A stretch of 64,000 bases of DNA, taken from SBAX01 sp043806315. Lineage in GTDB: Bacteria > Planctomycetota > Phycisphaerae > UBA1845. The notes beneath the pieces were generated by a model. The model did no database searches and was not told the origin of the DNA. It saw only the letters and a list, made by a program, of their open reading frames with translations. The stretch covers positions 8,370 through 72,369 of the forward strand of contig JAZDHF010000266.1 in NCBI GenBank assembly GCA_043806315.1. Reading direction: 5' to 3'. Shown piece by piece: positions 56,883-64,000 of the stretch. Position numbers and translations under genes: made by a program. Position 1 is the first letter of the stretch, and each line of letters opens with the position of its first letter.

Positions 56883-57013
56883 AACGACGCGACTGGTACA
56901 CGGACCTGTCACACTTGCGGACGGACTACAGCCCATGGCTCATTGTCCGTTGCCCGCTACGGCGCCAGTACTGCCCGGTGTTCTTTTGGCTGTGGCTCGG
57001 GGCGCCACTGTAG
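56879..57013 (+). CDS. Early small protein, 44 aa
   Basis: GTG 56879 overlaps the upstream stop and follows GAGGAG at 9-10 bases. MKRRDWYTDLSHLRTDYSPW followed by LIVRCPLRRQYCPVFFWLWL: a hydrophobic C-terminal half that could touch the membrane. The long alternative frame (56872-57513) is a shadow over this region. Confidence 0.5.
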   Translation: MKRRDWYTDLSHLRTDYSPWLIVRCPLRRQYCPVFFWLWLGAPL

Positions 57014-57060
57014 CGCCGCGCCCGCCCGGCCGGCGGGAGAGAAGTGGGGAGGAAACGGAA

Positions 57061-57513
57061 ATGGTACACATTAGCATTGTCCGCCAAAGCGCTCGCGAAT
57101 GGTGGTTTTTTCGGCAGTTGCGGAGGCAAGGAAGCCACGCTGAAGCGCGCCGCCTGGAGAATCGCTCCACCCGCGATAACATTTCCCACGTCCGCCAAAC
57201 TCTTGCCAATGGTGGCGCCCTAACCATCGGTCGCGGGGGATGGACCCTGCATGAGAGCGCGAATGTCACGCTGTCTGGACACGGAGCGGACACGTCCGCC
57301 ACCGTGGCGCTTATCCGAGCTTGCGGGATCCCTATCATCGACAGTCGCACAATACCGGACGATTCCATCGCCCGTACTGTCGGCTTGCCGATGCTAGGGC
57401 TTGCCGGTATTCGGCCCCAGGACAAATACGGCTGGCTTGATCGGGCGCCGCTTTCCGTATTCGCGCGCAATTACCGCGACCTGGGGGCGACCATTGAGAA
57501 TCTAACCGCTTGA
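57061..57513 (+). CDS. Early hypothetical protein, 150 aa
   Basis: ATG 57061 (MVHISIVRQSAREWWFFRQL) follows GGGGAGGAAACGG. Contains GGALTIGRGGWTLHESANVT and DTSATVALIRACGIPIIDSR; the spread of Ser, Thr and Gly suggests an alpha/beta domain. No family recognised. The long upstream extension of this frame is not supported. Confidence 0.55.
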   Translation: MVHISIVRQSAREWWFFRQLRRQGSHAEARRLENRSTRDNISHVRQTLANGGALTIGRGGWTLHESANVTLSGHGADTSATVALIRACGIPIIDSRTIPDDSIARTVGLPMLGLAGIRPQDKYGWLDRAPLSVFARNYRDLGATIENLTA

Positions 57514-57570
57514 CTTCTCACCCTAGGCCGGCTTGCCGGCACGGGGCGGAAGGTTTAGCGAAAGGAAAAC

Positions 57571-57798
57571 ATGATTATCACCCTGAAACGCTCTGGAAAC
57601 TGCGCACAGTGCGGCGCCGCTCTGCCTGCGGGAACACGGGCATCCTGGTATCGCAACGGCAAGGTGTACGGGTTCGATTGCCACAGTCGCACCGGCAAAC
57701 CGGCCGCCCGTCGCGCGGTAGAGCCAGTTTCTCGGGAAGATTATCCGTGTTCCGACGCTGGCTATGAAGACGCTTGCGCCCGCGCTTGTGGATTCTGA
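57571..57798 (+). CDS. Early zinc-finger protein, 75 aa
   Basis: MIITLKRSGNCAQCGAALPA gives C-x2-C, then SWYRNGKVYGFDCHSRTGKP and a Cys-rich tail. The first part resembles the phage CxxCG..L..G..A.wyrdGk.yGf.CH finger. AAAGGA precedes the ATG. Confidence 0.6.
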   Translation: MIITLKRSGNCAQCGAALPAGTRASWYRNGKVYGFDCHSRTGKPAARRAVEPVSREDYPCSDAGYEDACARACGF

Positions 57799-57805
57799 GG
57801 ATACT

Positions 57806-58030
57806 ATGCTCTTCGATAACCTCGACGACTACCACGCCGAGCACCTGCCCTATGCCGGCGGGACCTCTCAACCCTTACCGGATGCGGACGCGCAGCCCGA
57901 CACCGAGCGCACACCCAAGCTCGACGCGGAACGGGTGACGCTGCAATTTCGCGTCAAGAGCGCCCGGACCTTGCGCGATCTAAGTGAGACTCCGCTCTTC
58001 GGGGGACCGAGACAGATGAGGTTACTATGA
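57806..58030 (+). CDS. Early acidic protein, 74 aa
   Basis: ATG 57806 (MLFDNLDDYHAEHLPYAGGT) follows TGAGGA. Acidic, Pro/Asp-rich and probably disordered, ending FGGPRQMRLL; the stop overlaps the ATG of the AAA+ gene (ATGA). Short proteins with a C-terminal QMRLL-like motif can bind replication clamps, so this tail deserves a check. Unknown. Confidence 0.55.
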   Translation: MLFDNLDDYHAEHLPYAGGTSQPLPDADAQPDTERTPKLDAERVTLQFRVKSARTLRDLSETPLFGGPRQMRLL

Positions 58031-58716
58031 AGCCCCTTGTGGAAAAATACAAACCGCGCGTGCTCGCGGAATTTGCGGGCATGAACCGCCCCAAGGCGAT
58101 CCTGGGCGCCGTCGCACGAGAGCCGTATTCGAGCGCATGGCTGCTGCTAGGGGATAGTAGGACCGGGAAGACCACAATGGGGCTGGCGTTTGCCGAAGCG
58201 ATCGGCGCCCAGGTGGTCCATATCCCCTCGCGCGAGTGCGATCTTGAGCGCGTGCAACAGGTTTGCCACAACTGCCACAGCGGCCTATTGTTTGCCAAGT
58301 GGACCCTGGTACTCGTCGATGAAGCCGATCAGATGAGTAAGCCGGCACAGCTCGCGTTCCTGAGCAAGCTCGACACTACGGCTATGCCGCCGAACACAGT
58401 GTTTGTGTTCACAGCCAATTCCACGGAAAAACTTGAGGACCGCTTTCTCTCCCGCGTGAGAACGCTCCGGTTTGAAACGTCGGACCTCTTAGAACCGGGC
58501 GCTGCTTTGTTGTCGCGGATCTGGCACGCCGAGACCGGCAACGGAGACTCGATGGACTTTCGGGCGATTCTCACGACGGCTGGTATGAACCTCCGCGCGG
58601 CCATCATGGAACTGGAAATGCTCGCGCTTGTGGCACCCCGGACGTGGGGCTGCGCGTGCGGCGAGACGAATCCGCAGCGCTGGGAAGTCTGCGGAGAATG
58701 CGGACGGCCACAATGA
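58027..58716 (+). CDS. Clamp-loader-like AAA+ ATPase with C-terminal zinc ribbon, 229 aa
   Basis: Starts MKPLVEKYKPRVLAEFAGMN, as in replication factor C/DnaX small subunits. Walker A GDSRTGKTT (42-50), Walker B LVLVDEAD (94-101), sensor-1 FTAN (128-131), Arg finger SRV (142-144). A C-terminal Cys ribbon (CACGE, CGECG) is added. It probably loads a sliding clamp or the primase-helicase. No clamp gene was recognised in the window. Confidence 0.75.
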   Translation: MKPLVEKYKPRVLAEFAGMNRPKAILGAVAREPYSSAWLLLGDSRTGKTTMGLAFAEAIGAQVVHIPSRECDLERVQQVCHNCHSGLLFAKWTLVLVDEADQMSKPAQLAFLSKLDTTAMPPNTVFVFTANSTEKLEDRFLSRVRTLRFETSDLLEPGAALLSRIWHAETGNGDSMDFRAILTTAGMNLRAAIMELEMLALVAPRTWGCACGETNPQRWEVCGECGRPQ

Positions 58717-58931
58717 AAACCAAAGACCTATTGCGCGCGTTCCGGCGGGGCTGTAGACCGCTCCTGTCCTGGAACCGGGCAGAGTACCAGGACTGCAACA
58801 CTAGGCTGGTGTGCGGTCGTTGCGGACGCTGTATCCTGCACTGCACTTGCCCACCACCTGAGATGCGCTTTCGGGACCGCGAAAATAAATCGCTTGAAAA
58901 GCGCGCAAGCGGTTGTATGATGGAAGTGTAG
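58713..58931 (+). CDS. Cys-rich small protein, 72 aa
   Basis: MKTKDLLRAFRRGCRPLLSW, then CNTRLVCGRCGRCILHCTCP: five cysteines in 12 residues, then a basic tail (KRASGCMMEV). ATG 58713 overlaps the ATPase stop (ATGA). Zinc-binding, nucleic-acid contact likely. Confidence 0.55.
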   Translation: MKTKDLLRAFRRGCRPLLSWNRAEYQDCNTRLVCGRCGRCILHCTCPPPEMRFRDRENKSLEKRASGCMMEV

Positions 58932-58967
58932 CCGCACCCCGGCGCGGACAAGACGGGGAAAGGGGAA

Positions 58968-59570
58968 ATGATGGGCGAATACGCAATACGAAAATCCGAT
59001 CAAACCGAAATCAAGATCGGAACCTGCGAGAGTATGTACTATCTGCGATACGAAGACCGCGCCAACGTGGAACCGCTAACTGGGAATGTCGATCCGCTGA
59101 GAGATGCGGAGAGGCTGCGTTTCCGGTTGCCATTCCCGGATGAGGACGGGGTTCCTCCGGGGCAGTATACCCCATACAACCGGGGCGTCCGCCTCACCCG
59201 TAAACGCGGCGAGGGCCAGCGGGAATACTGGGAAGACTTCGCGGACGAAACCACAGTCGAGAATCCGGGTATCGTACAACTCCACCACGAGAGCGGGTTG
59301 CTCCTGAACGTGCCCTGCTACCACGGGCACAAGTTACCCGACGTGACCGACTCCATGAAGGCCTTTTGGAACGGCAAATCTCACTCGTTGGAGTTATCCC
59401 AACTCCGGCCCGTGGGGGTGAACGGGGACACCCAAGTCTGGCCGATTGTGCGTTGCCGTCACTGTGGGCAAGCGTGGCGTTACCAATGGGCCGACGTGTG
59501 GGATTATATCCCGGACGATTTGCGGAAGCGTTTGGCTGTGTACGCGGGCCTCAACGAAGCGACCGCCTGA
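58968..59570 (+). CDS. Early protein with C-terminal CxxC, 200 aa
   Basis: MMGEYAIRKSDQTEIKIGTC followed by ESMYYLRYEDRANVEPLTGN. Residues about 165-176 hold CRHCGQAWRY, a zinc hook. Aromatic and charged; the pattern ESMYYLR(Y/A)xDR is shared with other phage proteins of unknown role. AAAGGGG precedes the ATG. Confidence 0.6.
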   Translation: MMGEYAIRKSDQTEIKIGTCESMYYLRYEDRANVEPLTGNVDPLRDAERLRFRLPFPDEDGVPPGQYTPYNRGVRLTRKRGEGQREYWEDFADETTVENPGIVQLHHESGLLLNVPCYHGHKLPDVTDSMKAFWNGKSHSLELSQLRPVGVNGDTQVWPIVRCRHCGQAWRYQWADVWDYIPDDLRKRLAVYAGLNEATA

Positions 59571-59575
59571 TCGTT

Positions 59576-59800
59576 ATGAGCAAACTCCGCCCCGAGTCCC
59601 CGCTGGTGCGCGAGACTGCGGCGACCTACCGGGGGCGCTCGATCATGGTCGAGCTCTCCCCGCACTGCTTGACGCTGCGGCTCAAGCGCCACAAGCACAG
59701 CGTTACTGTGACGTGGGAAACCGTGCTCGCGCTCGGTTACAAGATCCTCGCGCGCTCCGAGATGGCAGAGCGGAAAACGAAACGAAAGGGGAAACGATGA
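59576..59800 (+). CDS. Hypothetical protein, 74 aa
   Basis: ATG 59576 (MSKLRPESPLVRETAATYRG) starts 5 bases after the previous stop. VELSPHCLTLRLKRHKHSVT and a Lys/Arg-rich tail (RKTKRKGKR). Similar short phage proteins carry the MVELxPxxLxLRxKR motif. It overlaps the next gene by ATGA. Confidence 0.55.
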   Translation: MSKLRPESPLVRETAATYRGRSIMVELSPHCLTLRLKRHKHSVTVTWETVLALGYKILARSEMAERKTKRKGKR

Positions 59801-59988
59801 AGAAAATCAGCCAGGCACTACTGAGCGCCTACGCCCGCATCCTGGGCAGCATCGGCGGCAAGGCCGGAAGCCGAGCCGACAAGGTCCGCGCGTGCCAGAT
59901 CGGAAATGCGATGCTCACGCCGGAAGAGAGAACGGCGCGAGCGCGGAAAGCTGGTCTGGCGAGCGCGAAGGCGCGGAGGCGAGCATGA
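59797..59988 (+). CDS. Hypothetical basic protein, 63 aa
   Basis: MKKISQALLSAYARILGSIG followed by GKAGSRADKVRACQIGNAML, then TPEERTARARKAGLASAKAR. The (L)TPEERxxRAxxAG(L)ASAKARR end is typical of a small phage/plasmid helical protein. ATGA overlaps on both sides. Confidence 0.6.
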   Translation: MKKISQALLSAYARILGSIGGKAGSRADKVRACQIGNAMLTPEERTARARKAGLASAKARRRA

Positions 59989-60224
59989 CCGACCGCGAGC
60001 GCCTGCGCTGGGAATGCCAACGCCACCTGGACCGGCGGCCCATCACGGGCCGCGAATCCGGCCCGGCGGCATGGCTGGCGATCCTCGTGGGCTTGGCTCT
60101 GGCGGTCGCGGTCCTGTGGGGCCTCGGGCGCCTAGCGCCGCTGATCCCGCCCAGCCTGGTACTTGGCGGGTTTTCGCTGGCGGGGCTTGTCGCCGCCGGC
60201 TGGCTGTGGCTGAGATTGAGGTAA
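59985..60224 (+). CDS. Membrane protein, 79 aa
   Basis: A basic cytoplasmic start (MTDRERLRWECQRHLDRRPI) then two membrane segments (AAWLAILVGLALAVAVLWGL; LVLGGFSLAGLVAAGWLWLR). ATGA overlap upstream. In early position, so perhaps a superinfection-exclusion-type protein; unknown. Confidence 0.55.
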   Translation: MTDRERLRWECQRHLDRRPITGRESGPAAWLAILVGLALAVAVLWGLGRLAPLIPPSLVLGGFSLAGLVAAGWLWLRLR

Positions 60225-60273
60225 CCTCACGCGCCAGGCGGGCGCGGGTAAGACAGGGACGGAGCGCAAGAAA

Positions 60274-60510
60274 ATGGAATACCGAATCACCATAACCGAA
60301 TGCACAGATCGCGGCGAGCAGCTCCCGATCTGGGCCAAGACCGTAGCGGCAGGCAACCCCAATGCGGCCGCAAAGTTGGCAAACGGGATGTTTAAGGGCC
60401 ACGGCTGGGCGCCACGCCTCTACCGTGCGGCCGTACAGCTCCAGGATCAGCCCAAACGCTGGATAGCCTGGCTAAACGGCACGTATCGGATGGATATTGA
60501 GATTGCCTAG
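60274..60510 (+). CDS. Hypothetical protein, 78 aa
   Basis: MEYRITITECTDRGEQLPIW followed by AKTVAAGNPNAAAKLANGMF. Beta strands, then helix and strand; a small alpha/beta protein. The upstream spacer carries a GC hairpin (see findings). Unknown. Confidence 0.55.
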   Translation: MEYRITITECTDRGEQLPIWAKTVAAGNPNAAAKLANGMFKGHGWAPRLYRAAVQLQDQPKRWIAWLNGTYRMDIEIA

Positions 60511-60571
60511 CCCCCGCCCGCTTCAGGCGCTGCCAAGAGCGCCTGGGTGTGGGCAGGAAAGAGGAGGAAAC

Positions 60572-60859
60572 ATGGAAGATATGAAAGGACCGCATAATGG
60601 GCCATGGGAAACGCCCGGTACTGACGGGCCTGATAGAGTTGTCTCATTCCGGGACAGAACCGGCAAGCGCCGCACGTTGGCTCATGTACACGGGCGCACG
60701 AATGCCGAAAGGGACGCCAACGCCCGGCTGATAGCGGTCGCGCCAGACATGCTGGCGGCGCTGGAAGCCTGGCTCGCTCCGGATCACACTCCGGAAACCT
60801 ACGATGCTGCGTTGCGCCTAGCTCACGCGGCACGCGCCAAGGCCAGGGGGGCCGCATGA
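60572..60859 (+). CDS. Hypothetical phage protein, 95 aa
   Basis: ATG 60572 follows GAGGAGG. MEDMKGPHNGPWETPGTDGP, then TNAERDANARLIAVAPDMLA ending ALEAWLAPDH. The (N)AERDANARLIAxAPDMLAALE segment is frequent in phage proteins of unknown role. Confidence 0.65.
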   Translation: MEDMKGPHNGPWETPGTDGPDRVVSFRDRTGKRRTLAHVHGRTNAERDANARLIAVAPDMLAALEAWLAPDHTPETYDAALRLAHAARAKARGAA

Positions 60860-61029
60860 AGAAATCCGAGGTCGTGATCGGCGCGACGTACCGCGCCAAA
60901 GTCAGCGGGCGGATGGTCAACGTCCGCATCACGGGGTACTCAGTCTACGGCGGGTGGACCGCGACCAGCCTACAGACCGGGCACGCGGTCCGCATCAAGA
61001 CCGCGGCGCGGCTGAGGGGGAAGGTCTAA
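60856..61029 (+). CDS. Small hypothetical protein, 57 aa
   Basis: MKKSEVVIGATYRAKVSGRM followed by VNVRITGYSVYGGWTATSLQ. An SH3-like small beta barrel; the KxxEVxIGxxYxAKVSGxxxxVRI pattern is common in phage accessory genes. ATGA-coupled; last gene of the rightward cluster. Confidence 0.65.
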   Translation: MKKSEVVIGATYRAKVSGRMVNVRITGYSVYGGWTATSLQTGHAVRIKTAARLRGKV

Positions 61030-61031
61030 TC

Positions 61032-61075
61032 TTGACCTTTTCGTTACGCGCCGTATAACGAATCGGTACAGATTC
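61032..61075 (+). promoter_or_regulatory. Rightward promoter with nested dyads facing the leftward genes
   Basis: TTGACC (61032-61037), 16-base spacer, TATAAC (61054-61059). TTCGTTA (61040-61046) and TAACGAA (61056-61062) form a 7-bp dyad covering the spacer and -10. A second dyad GAATC/GATTC spans 61060-61075. It points into the 3' ends of leftward genes, where no rightward gene is supported, so it may make an antisense RNA. It could also be a convergent-terminator structure. Confidence 0.5.
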
Positions 61076-61118
61076 AACCACGCGCAACATCCTTCGCCGA
61101 CGTGCTAATTGAGTCTGC

Positions 61119-61631
61119 CTATGCCCGCGTTGACGCCTTGGCCGCTCTACGCACCGAGCTGACTAGTAATTCCGCCCGGTTGGCCGCCCGCGTCGCCTGG
61201 CGCTTAACCTCGGCACTTCTAGCCGCCGCCTCGCACATGGCATCGCGCTTTCGGGTCGGGAAGGGCGGCGCGGCCTCCGGGAGCGGCCGGATCGGGATAT
61301 CCACTTCGACCGCCGCAGCCCCGAAGAACATCTCGGGGCCAAACATTTCCAGCCGCTCACCGTCAGGTCGTACCAGCCGCACCTTCCAGCCATCCGCCGG
61401 CGATCTTGTGCGGTAACCCTCAGCCTCCAGGCCGTTGAACTCCGACACCCGGCACCGGATCACCACCAAGGCGCGCGTGCCGAGTTGGTCGGGGCGCCAA
61501 TGACGCCGGATGGGTCCGGGCGCTAGGATGCTTGCTGTTTTTGGCCCGCGCGAAAGAACCGGATTACGCCGCGGGCGACCATTCACCGGCACGCCCTTGG
61601 CGAGTAGCGCGGCCCGAATGGCGGGTCTCAT
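61119..61631 (-). CDS. Hypothetical protein, 170 aa
   Basis: MRPAIRAALLAKGVPVNGRP, then RALVVIRCRVSEFNGLEAEG and a C-terminal Ala/Arg-rich helix. Overlaps its upstream neighbour by ATGA. The opposite-strand frame (from 61102) is a shadow. Function unknown. Confidence 0.5.
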   Translation of the reverse strand: MRPAIRAALLAKGVPVNGRPRRNPVLSRGPKTASILAPGPIRRHWRPDQLGTRALVVIRCRVSEFNGLEAEGYRTRSPADGWKVRLVRPDGERLEMFGPEMFFGAAAVEVDIPIRPLPEAAPPFPTRKRDAMCEAAARSAEVKRQATRAANRAELLVSSVRRAAKASTRA

Positions 61632-61900
61632 TTCAACCTGTCCGCTCCGCGTTCGGTGGCTACGGCGATCCGCACTAGGGCGTCCGCTATCCGCTCAAGC
61701 TGGCGCGTGCAGTCGGGCTGTATGGCGGGAGAGGTTTGCGAGACGACGGACGGTCGCCCTCGCGGCGGCGGAGGTGGCGGGTCACACTGCGGCCTATTGT
61801 ATAGCACAGGCGTGCCAGAGCACTGGTGCGGGATACCCTCCGCTATCGGCCCACCGCACGACTGGCAGGCGAAGGTTACGTTCGGCTCTCCGCTCATCAT
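61628..61900 (-). CDS. Zinc-finger, Pro-rich protein, 90 aa
   Basis: MMSGEPNVTFACQSCGGPIA gives C-x2-C, then IPHQCSGTPVLYNRPQC, a Pro run (PPPPPPRGRP) and a C-terminal helix (LERIADALVRIAVATERGAD). ATGA overlaps on both sides. Confidence 0.6.
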   Translation of the reverse strand: MMSGEPNVTFACQSCGGPIAEGIPHQCSGTPVLYNRPQCDPPPPPPRGRPSVVSQTSPAIQPDCTRQLERIADALVRIAVATERGADRLK

Positions 61901-62160
61901 GTTTCTCCTTTCCCGCGCTCCCGCGCGGCAATCAGCCTATCAAGAGCGGCCCGTAAGCCCAGCGGGTTCGAGAGTGCATCGAACAGTTCGCCGGGCCGGA
62001 GTTTGGCGAGACAGTCCAGACGCGTCTGTTCGGTCTCTAGGGCCAGGACGAGTTCCTCAGCGATTCCGAACAGTGGCTTCCGCGCGAGTTCATCGGGCGT
62101 AAAGGCGCGAGTATGATTGTGCAACGCCTCCCGAACCTCCGCCAGCCGTTCCGGGGTCAT
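61897..62160 (-). CDS. Hypothetical helical protein, 87 aa
   Basis: MTPERLAEVREALHNHTRAF followed by TPDELARKPLFGIAEELVLA. Fully helical. ATGA-coupled on both sides. Similar RLAEVREAL...AxELLxALE proteins are frequent in phage early regions; role unknown. Confidence 0.6.
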   Translation of the reverse strand: MTPERLAEVREALHNHTRAFTPDELARKPLFGIAEELVLALETEQTRLDCLAKLRPGELFDALSNPLGLRAALDRLIAARERGKGET

Positions 62161-62378
62161 GGGCGCACCTCACCCACGATCCGGACAATCTCGGAAACGG
62201 CATCATCCAGACATGCGACGTGCGCCCGCCGACCGCGACCGCCGTCGTAGTATCTATTTCCGGCCACGATATCGGTGTTGCAAATATCGCAGTAGTTCAG
62301 GTACATGCACGTTCGGATGGGTCGCAGGCGGAGTTTCATGACTTGCTTCAAGGTGAGCGGTTTAGTTTTCACTTCCAT
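62157..62378 (-). CDS. Small CxxC protein, 73 aa
   Basis: MEVKTKPLTLKQVMKLRLRP with CDICNTDIVAGNRYYDGGRG and a later AHVAC: a zinc finger of the type seen in small phage DNA-metabolism proteins. Overlaps the primase-helicase end by 17 bases. Confidence 0.6.
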   Translation of the reverse strand: MEVKTKPLTLKQVMKLRLRPIRTCMYLNYCDICNTDIVAGNRYYDGGRGRRAHVACLDDAVSEIVRIVGEVRP

Positions 62379-64000
62379 ATTCCTGTTCCTTTGCTGTCAA
62401 TTCAAACCGGGTGAATCGTTTAAAATGCGATAGTTCTAAGTACAATCCGGTCAGGCCATACCGATTCTTACCGAGTTTCAGCCACGTCTTAACCGGGCCT
62501 TTTGCGAATGTCGAACTTGCTAAGGTTCGCTCTACATCTTCCTTGTCTGGGTATAGTAAGAACACCGCCGCAGCGTCTTCTTCGATAGCTCCAGACCCAC
62601 GCAAGTCCGATACTTCCGGTTCAACCCGGTGTTGGTGCGCGGCGTTGCGACTTGTTTGGGAAACCAGGAGGATAGGGCAGTCAATGGCTTTCGCCGTGTC
62701 CTTCATCGCGCGAGAAATGGCCGTGAACTTCTCATAATCTCCCCGCACACTTCCGGTCGTCGCCATCAATTGCATGTGGTCTACGATAACGAGGTCGATC
62801 CGCTCGTTTTTCTTCAGCCGTTGGCACTCTTCGACCAGATACTCGGGAGTGACCCCGCACCTGACGTTCACCAGTAGACGATATTGCATCAGTTCCCGGC
62901 AAGCGGCAGACAATTCTTTCGCATCGGCGTCCACAAGCCCACCGCGGCGTTGAGCCAACTGGTACTCCAATAGATCAACCTTCGCTTCAATCGCCACAAG
63001 GCGTTGAAACACGTCACGCCAGCCCATCTCCAGGGAATACATGAGTACACCGTGGCGCTTTCGGATGGCCGTCAGAGCGAACTGAAGCGCAAGACTTGTT
63101 TTCCCGGTTCCCTGATCGGCCCCGAGAACGTAGACTTCGCCGGCCCGCATCCCACCGCCGAGTGCGGACGTAAGTTTTGAAAACGGTGTCGCCACGCCTT
63201 CGTGTAGCCTGAAATCCCAGAAGCGTTCCATCCCGCCTTCGGCCCTGATTTCATCTTCCAGCGTTCGGATGTACTTGTCGCCTTCGTGCTTCAGCGGAAA
63301 CGCGAACACCCATTCCACAGTCCAGTCTTGCGCCCGCGCGTAAGCCTCCGAAACATGCTCGATCCGGTTGCCCTTGATAGCCAGGAAGTCGGTCACGTCG
63401 CCATGCTCGGGAAGTCCCGGCAGTTCTACGATCCGAATGGACTTAGCGACGGGCTGCAATGTAGCAGCCACCAAAAGCGCGTGCCGCCGGCCCGGCTCAT
63501 CATTGTCGGGCAGGATAGCGACGCGCTTCCCTGCAAACCAAGGCGCGAGTTCGGGCGAGAAGTTTCCGGCGCCTCCATTGTTAGAGGTCGCTGTTTTCCC
63601 GTGGCGCTCCATCGTGAGCACGTCCTTTTCGCCCTCAACAATCCAGATCGCCTTGCCTTTGAGGAGTTCAGGAAGATGGAACGGAAGCGGAGGGTTGTCT
63701 CCTAATCCCCAGATCCAACCGCCTTTCCCGTCCGGCCGGCGTTGGAAGAATTTCTTCCCGCACTTCCGGACGACCTGGTAAGCCACCGTCCCGTCTTCTC
63801 GGCAGTAATCGTAGGTCGCTTGGATCTCGGCATCCGACCAGGACGGCTCGGGGCGTCCTACAAGCGCGTAGACGGCCTTCTTTGCCGCCGGAAAGATCGT
63901 CCCGGCCAATTCCATCTCCAGACCGATCATGTCCCAGCCGCGGCCGCATTGCGAGTGGCAGAGCGCCATTCCAGTTTCGGCTTCCACCGCGAAATTCGGA
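62362..64000 (-). CDS. Primase-helicase, N-terminus cut by window edge
   Basis: Frame open to base 64000 (at least 545 aa); the visible start PNFAVEAETGMALCHSQCGR with GWD is the end of a primase zinc-finger domain. TOPRIM-like KAIWIVEGEKDVLTM and ILPDNDEPGRR follow. A DnaB/RecA-type helicase comes next: Walker A GADQGTGKTS, Walker B LVIVDHMQLM. T7 gp4-like fusion that unwinds and primes phage DNA. It is the replication core of this genome. Confidence 0.85.
   Translation of the reverse strand, partial: PNFAVEAETGMALCHSQCGRGWDMIGLEMELAGTIFPAAKKAVYALVGRPEPSWSDAEIQATYDYCREDGTVAYQVVRKCGKKFFQRRPDGKGGWIWGLGDNPPLPFHLPELLKGKAIWIVEGEKDVLTMERHGKTATSNNGGAGNFSPELAPWFAGKRVAILPDNDEPGRRHALLVAATLQPVAKSIRIVELPGLPEHGDVTDFLAIKGNRIEHVSEAYARAQDWTVEWVFAFPLKHEGDKYIRTLEDEIRAEGGMERFWDFRLHEGVATPFSKLTSALGGGMRAGEVYVLGADQGTGKTSLALQFALTAIRKRHGVLMYSLEMGWRDVFQRLVAIEAKVDLLEYQLAQRRGGLVDADAKELSAACRELMQYRLLVNVRCGVTPEYLVEECQRLKKNERIDLVIVDHMQLMATTGSVRGDYEKFTAISRAMKDTAKAIDCPILLVSQTSRNAAHQHRVEPEVSDLRGSGAIEEDAAAVFLLYPDKEDVERTLASSTFAKGPVKTWLKLGKNRYGLTGLYLELSHFKRFTRFELTAKEQEYGSEN

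Noticed and set aside
61102..61416. Rightward 104-aa frame downstream of the 61.03 kb promoter
   Set aside because: It mirrors a leftward gene that is ATGA-coupled in a chain of five; no ribosome site.
1..64000. CRISPR arrays, transposases, integrase or attachment sites
   Set aside because: No regular spaced repeats, transposase or integrase motifs were seen; lifestyle (temperate or virulent) therefore cannot be fixed from this window.

Overview
This 64 kb window is a high-GC tailed dsDNA bacteriophage (or prophage) genome fragment. It has a large terminase, portal, scaffold-like protein, decoration-like protein and major capsid protein, a lysis cassette, a sigma-like regulator, a clamp-loader-like ATPase and a primase-helicase. 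I see no tail sheath, tail tube or tape-measure gene. Instead there are three small connector-like proteins, a propeller-like tail protein and a 2229-residue internal-virion-type protein, which points to a short-tailed (podovirus-like) particle. The host is unknown. Seven predicted secreted proteins have signal peptides, and five of these appear to end in Ala or Gly just before Gln, a pattern I associate with Acidobacteriota; this is weak inference. The genome runs past both edges: a small gene is cut at base 1 and the primase-helicase is cut at base 64000.

Layout. Bases 1-6.1 kb hold a leftward run of very small accessory genes, most overlapping by ATGA or GTGA, headed by a Cro-like repressor with its own operator-promoter and including a possible ssDNA-annealing protein. 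Bases 6.4-7.2 kb hold a Mom-like DNA-modification gene and a small partner. Bases 7.2-7.7 kb are non-protein-coding and carry a tRNA-Pro(UGG) and folded RNA elements. Bases 7.7-54.8 kb are the leftward late operon, in transcription order: small Cys-rich and membrane proteins, a sigma-like factor, terminase, portal, scaffold, decoration and capsid proteins, a beta-helix spike, secreted LamG/DUF2341/PKD proteins, connectors, tail propeller, a five-module repeat protein, a GNAT, internal proteins, more secreted proteins, and lysis (endolysin with an intein, holin-like, membrane coiled coil). Two small rightward cassettes with their own promoters (31.0-31.5 kb and 33.5 kb) sit inside this operon like lambdoid morons.

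Bases 54.8-56.6 kb hold a leftward regulatory and replication module: a basic protein, a small-terminase-like HTH protein with a cysteine heptad array, a 59-residue protein, and a winged-helix protein whose gene contains two 23-bp iterons and is followed by two inverted DnaA-box-like sites. A divergent promoter at 56.62 kb drives the rightward early cluster (56.67-61.03 kb), which includes the AAA+ ATPase. Bases 61.1-64 kb are leftward again (primase-helicase and four small genes).

How the genes may work together (inference): replication would use the winged-helix initiator, its iterons, the primase-helicase and the clamp-loader-like ATPase. The sigma-like factor would redirect host RNA polymerase to late genes. 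Mom-like modification would protect phage DNA. The intein must splice out of the endolysin before lysis. Protein families are named from recalled motifs only; no database search was possible.
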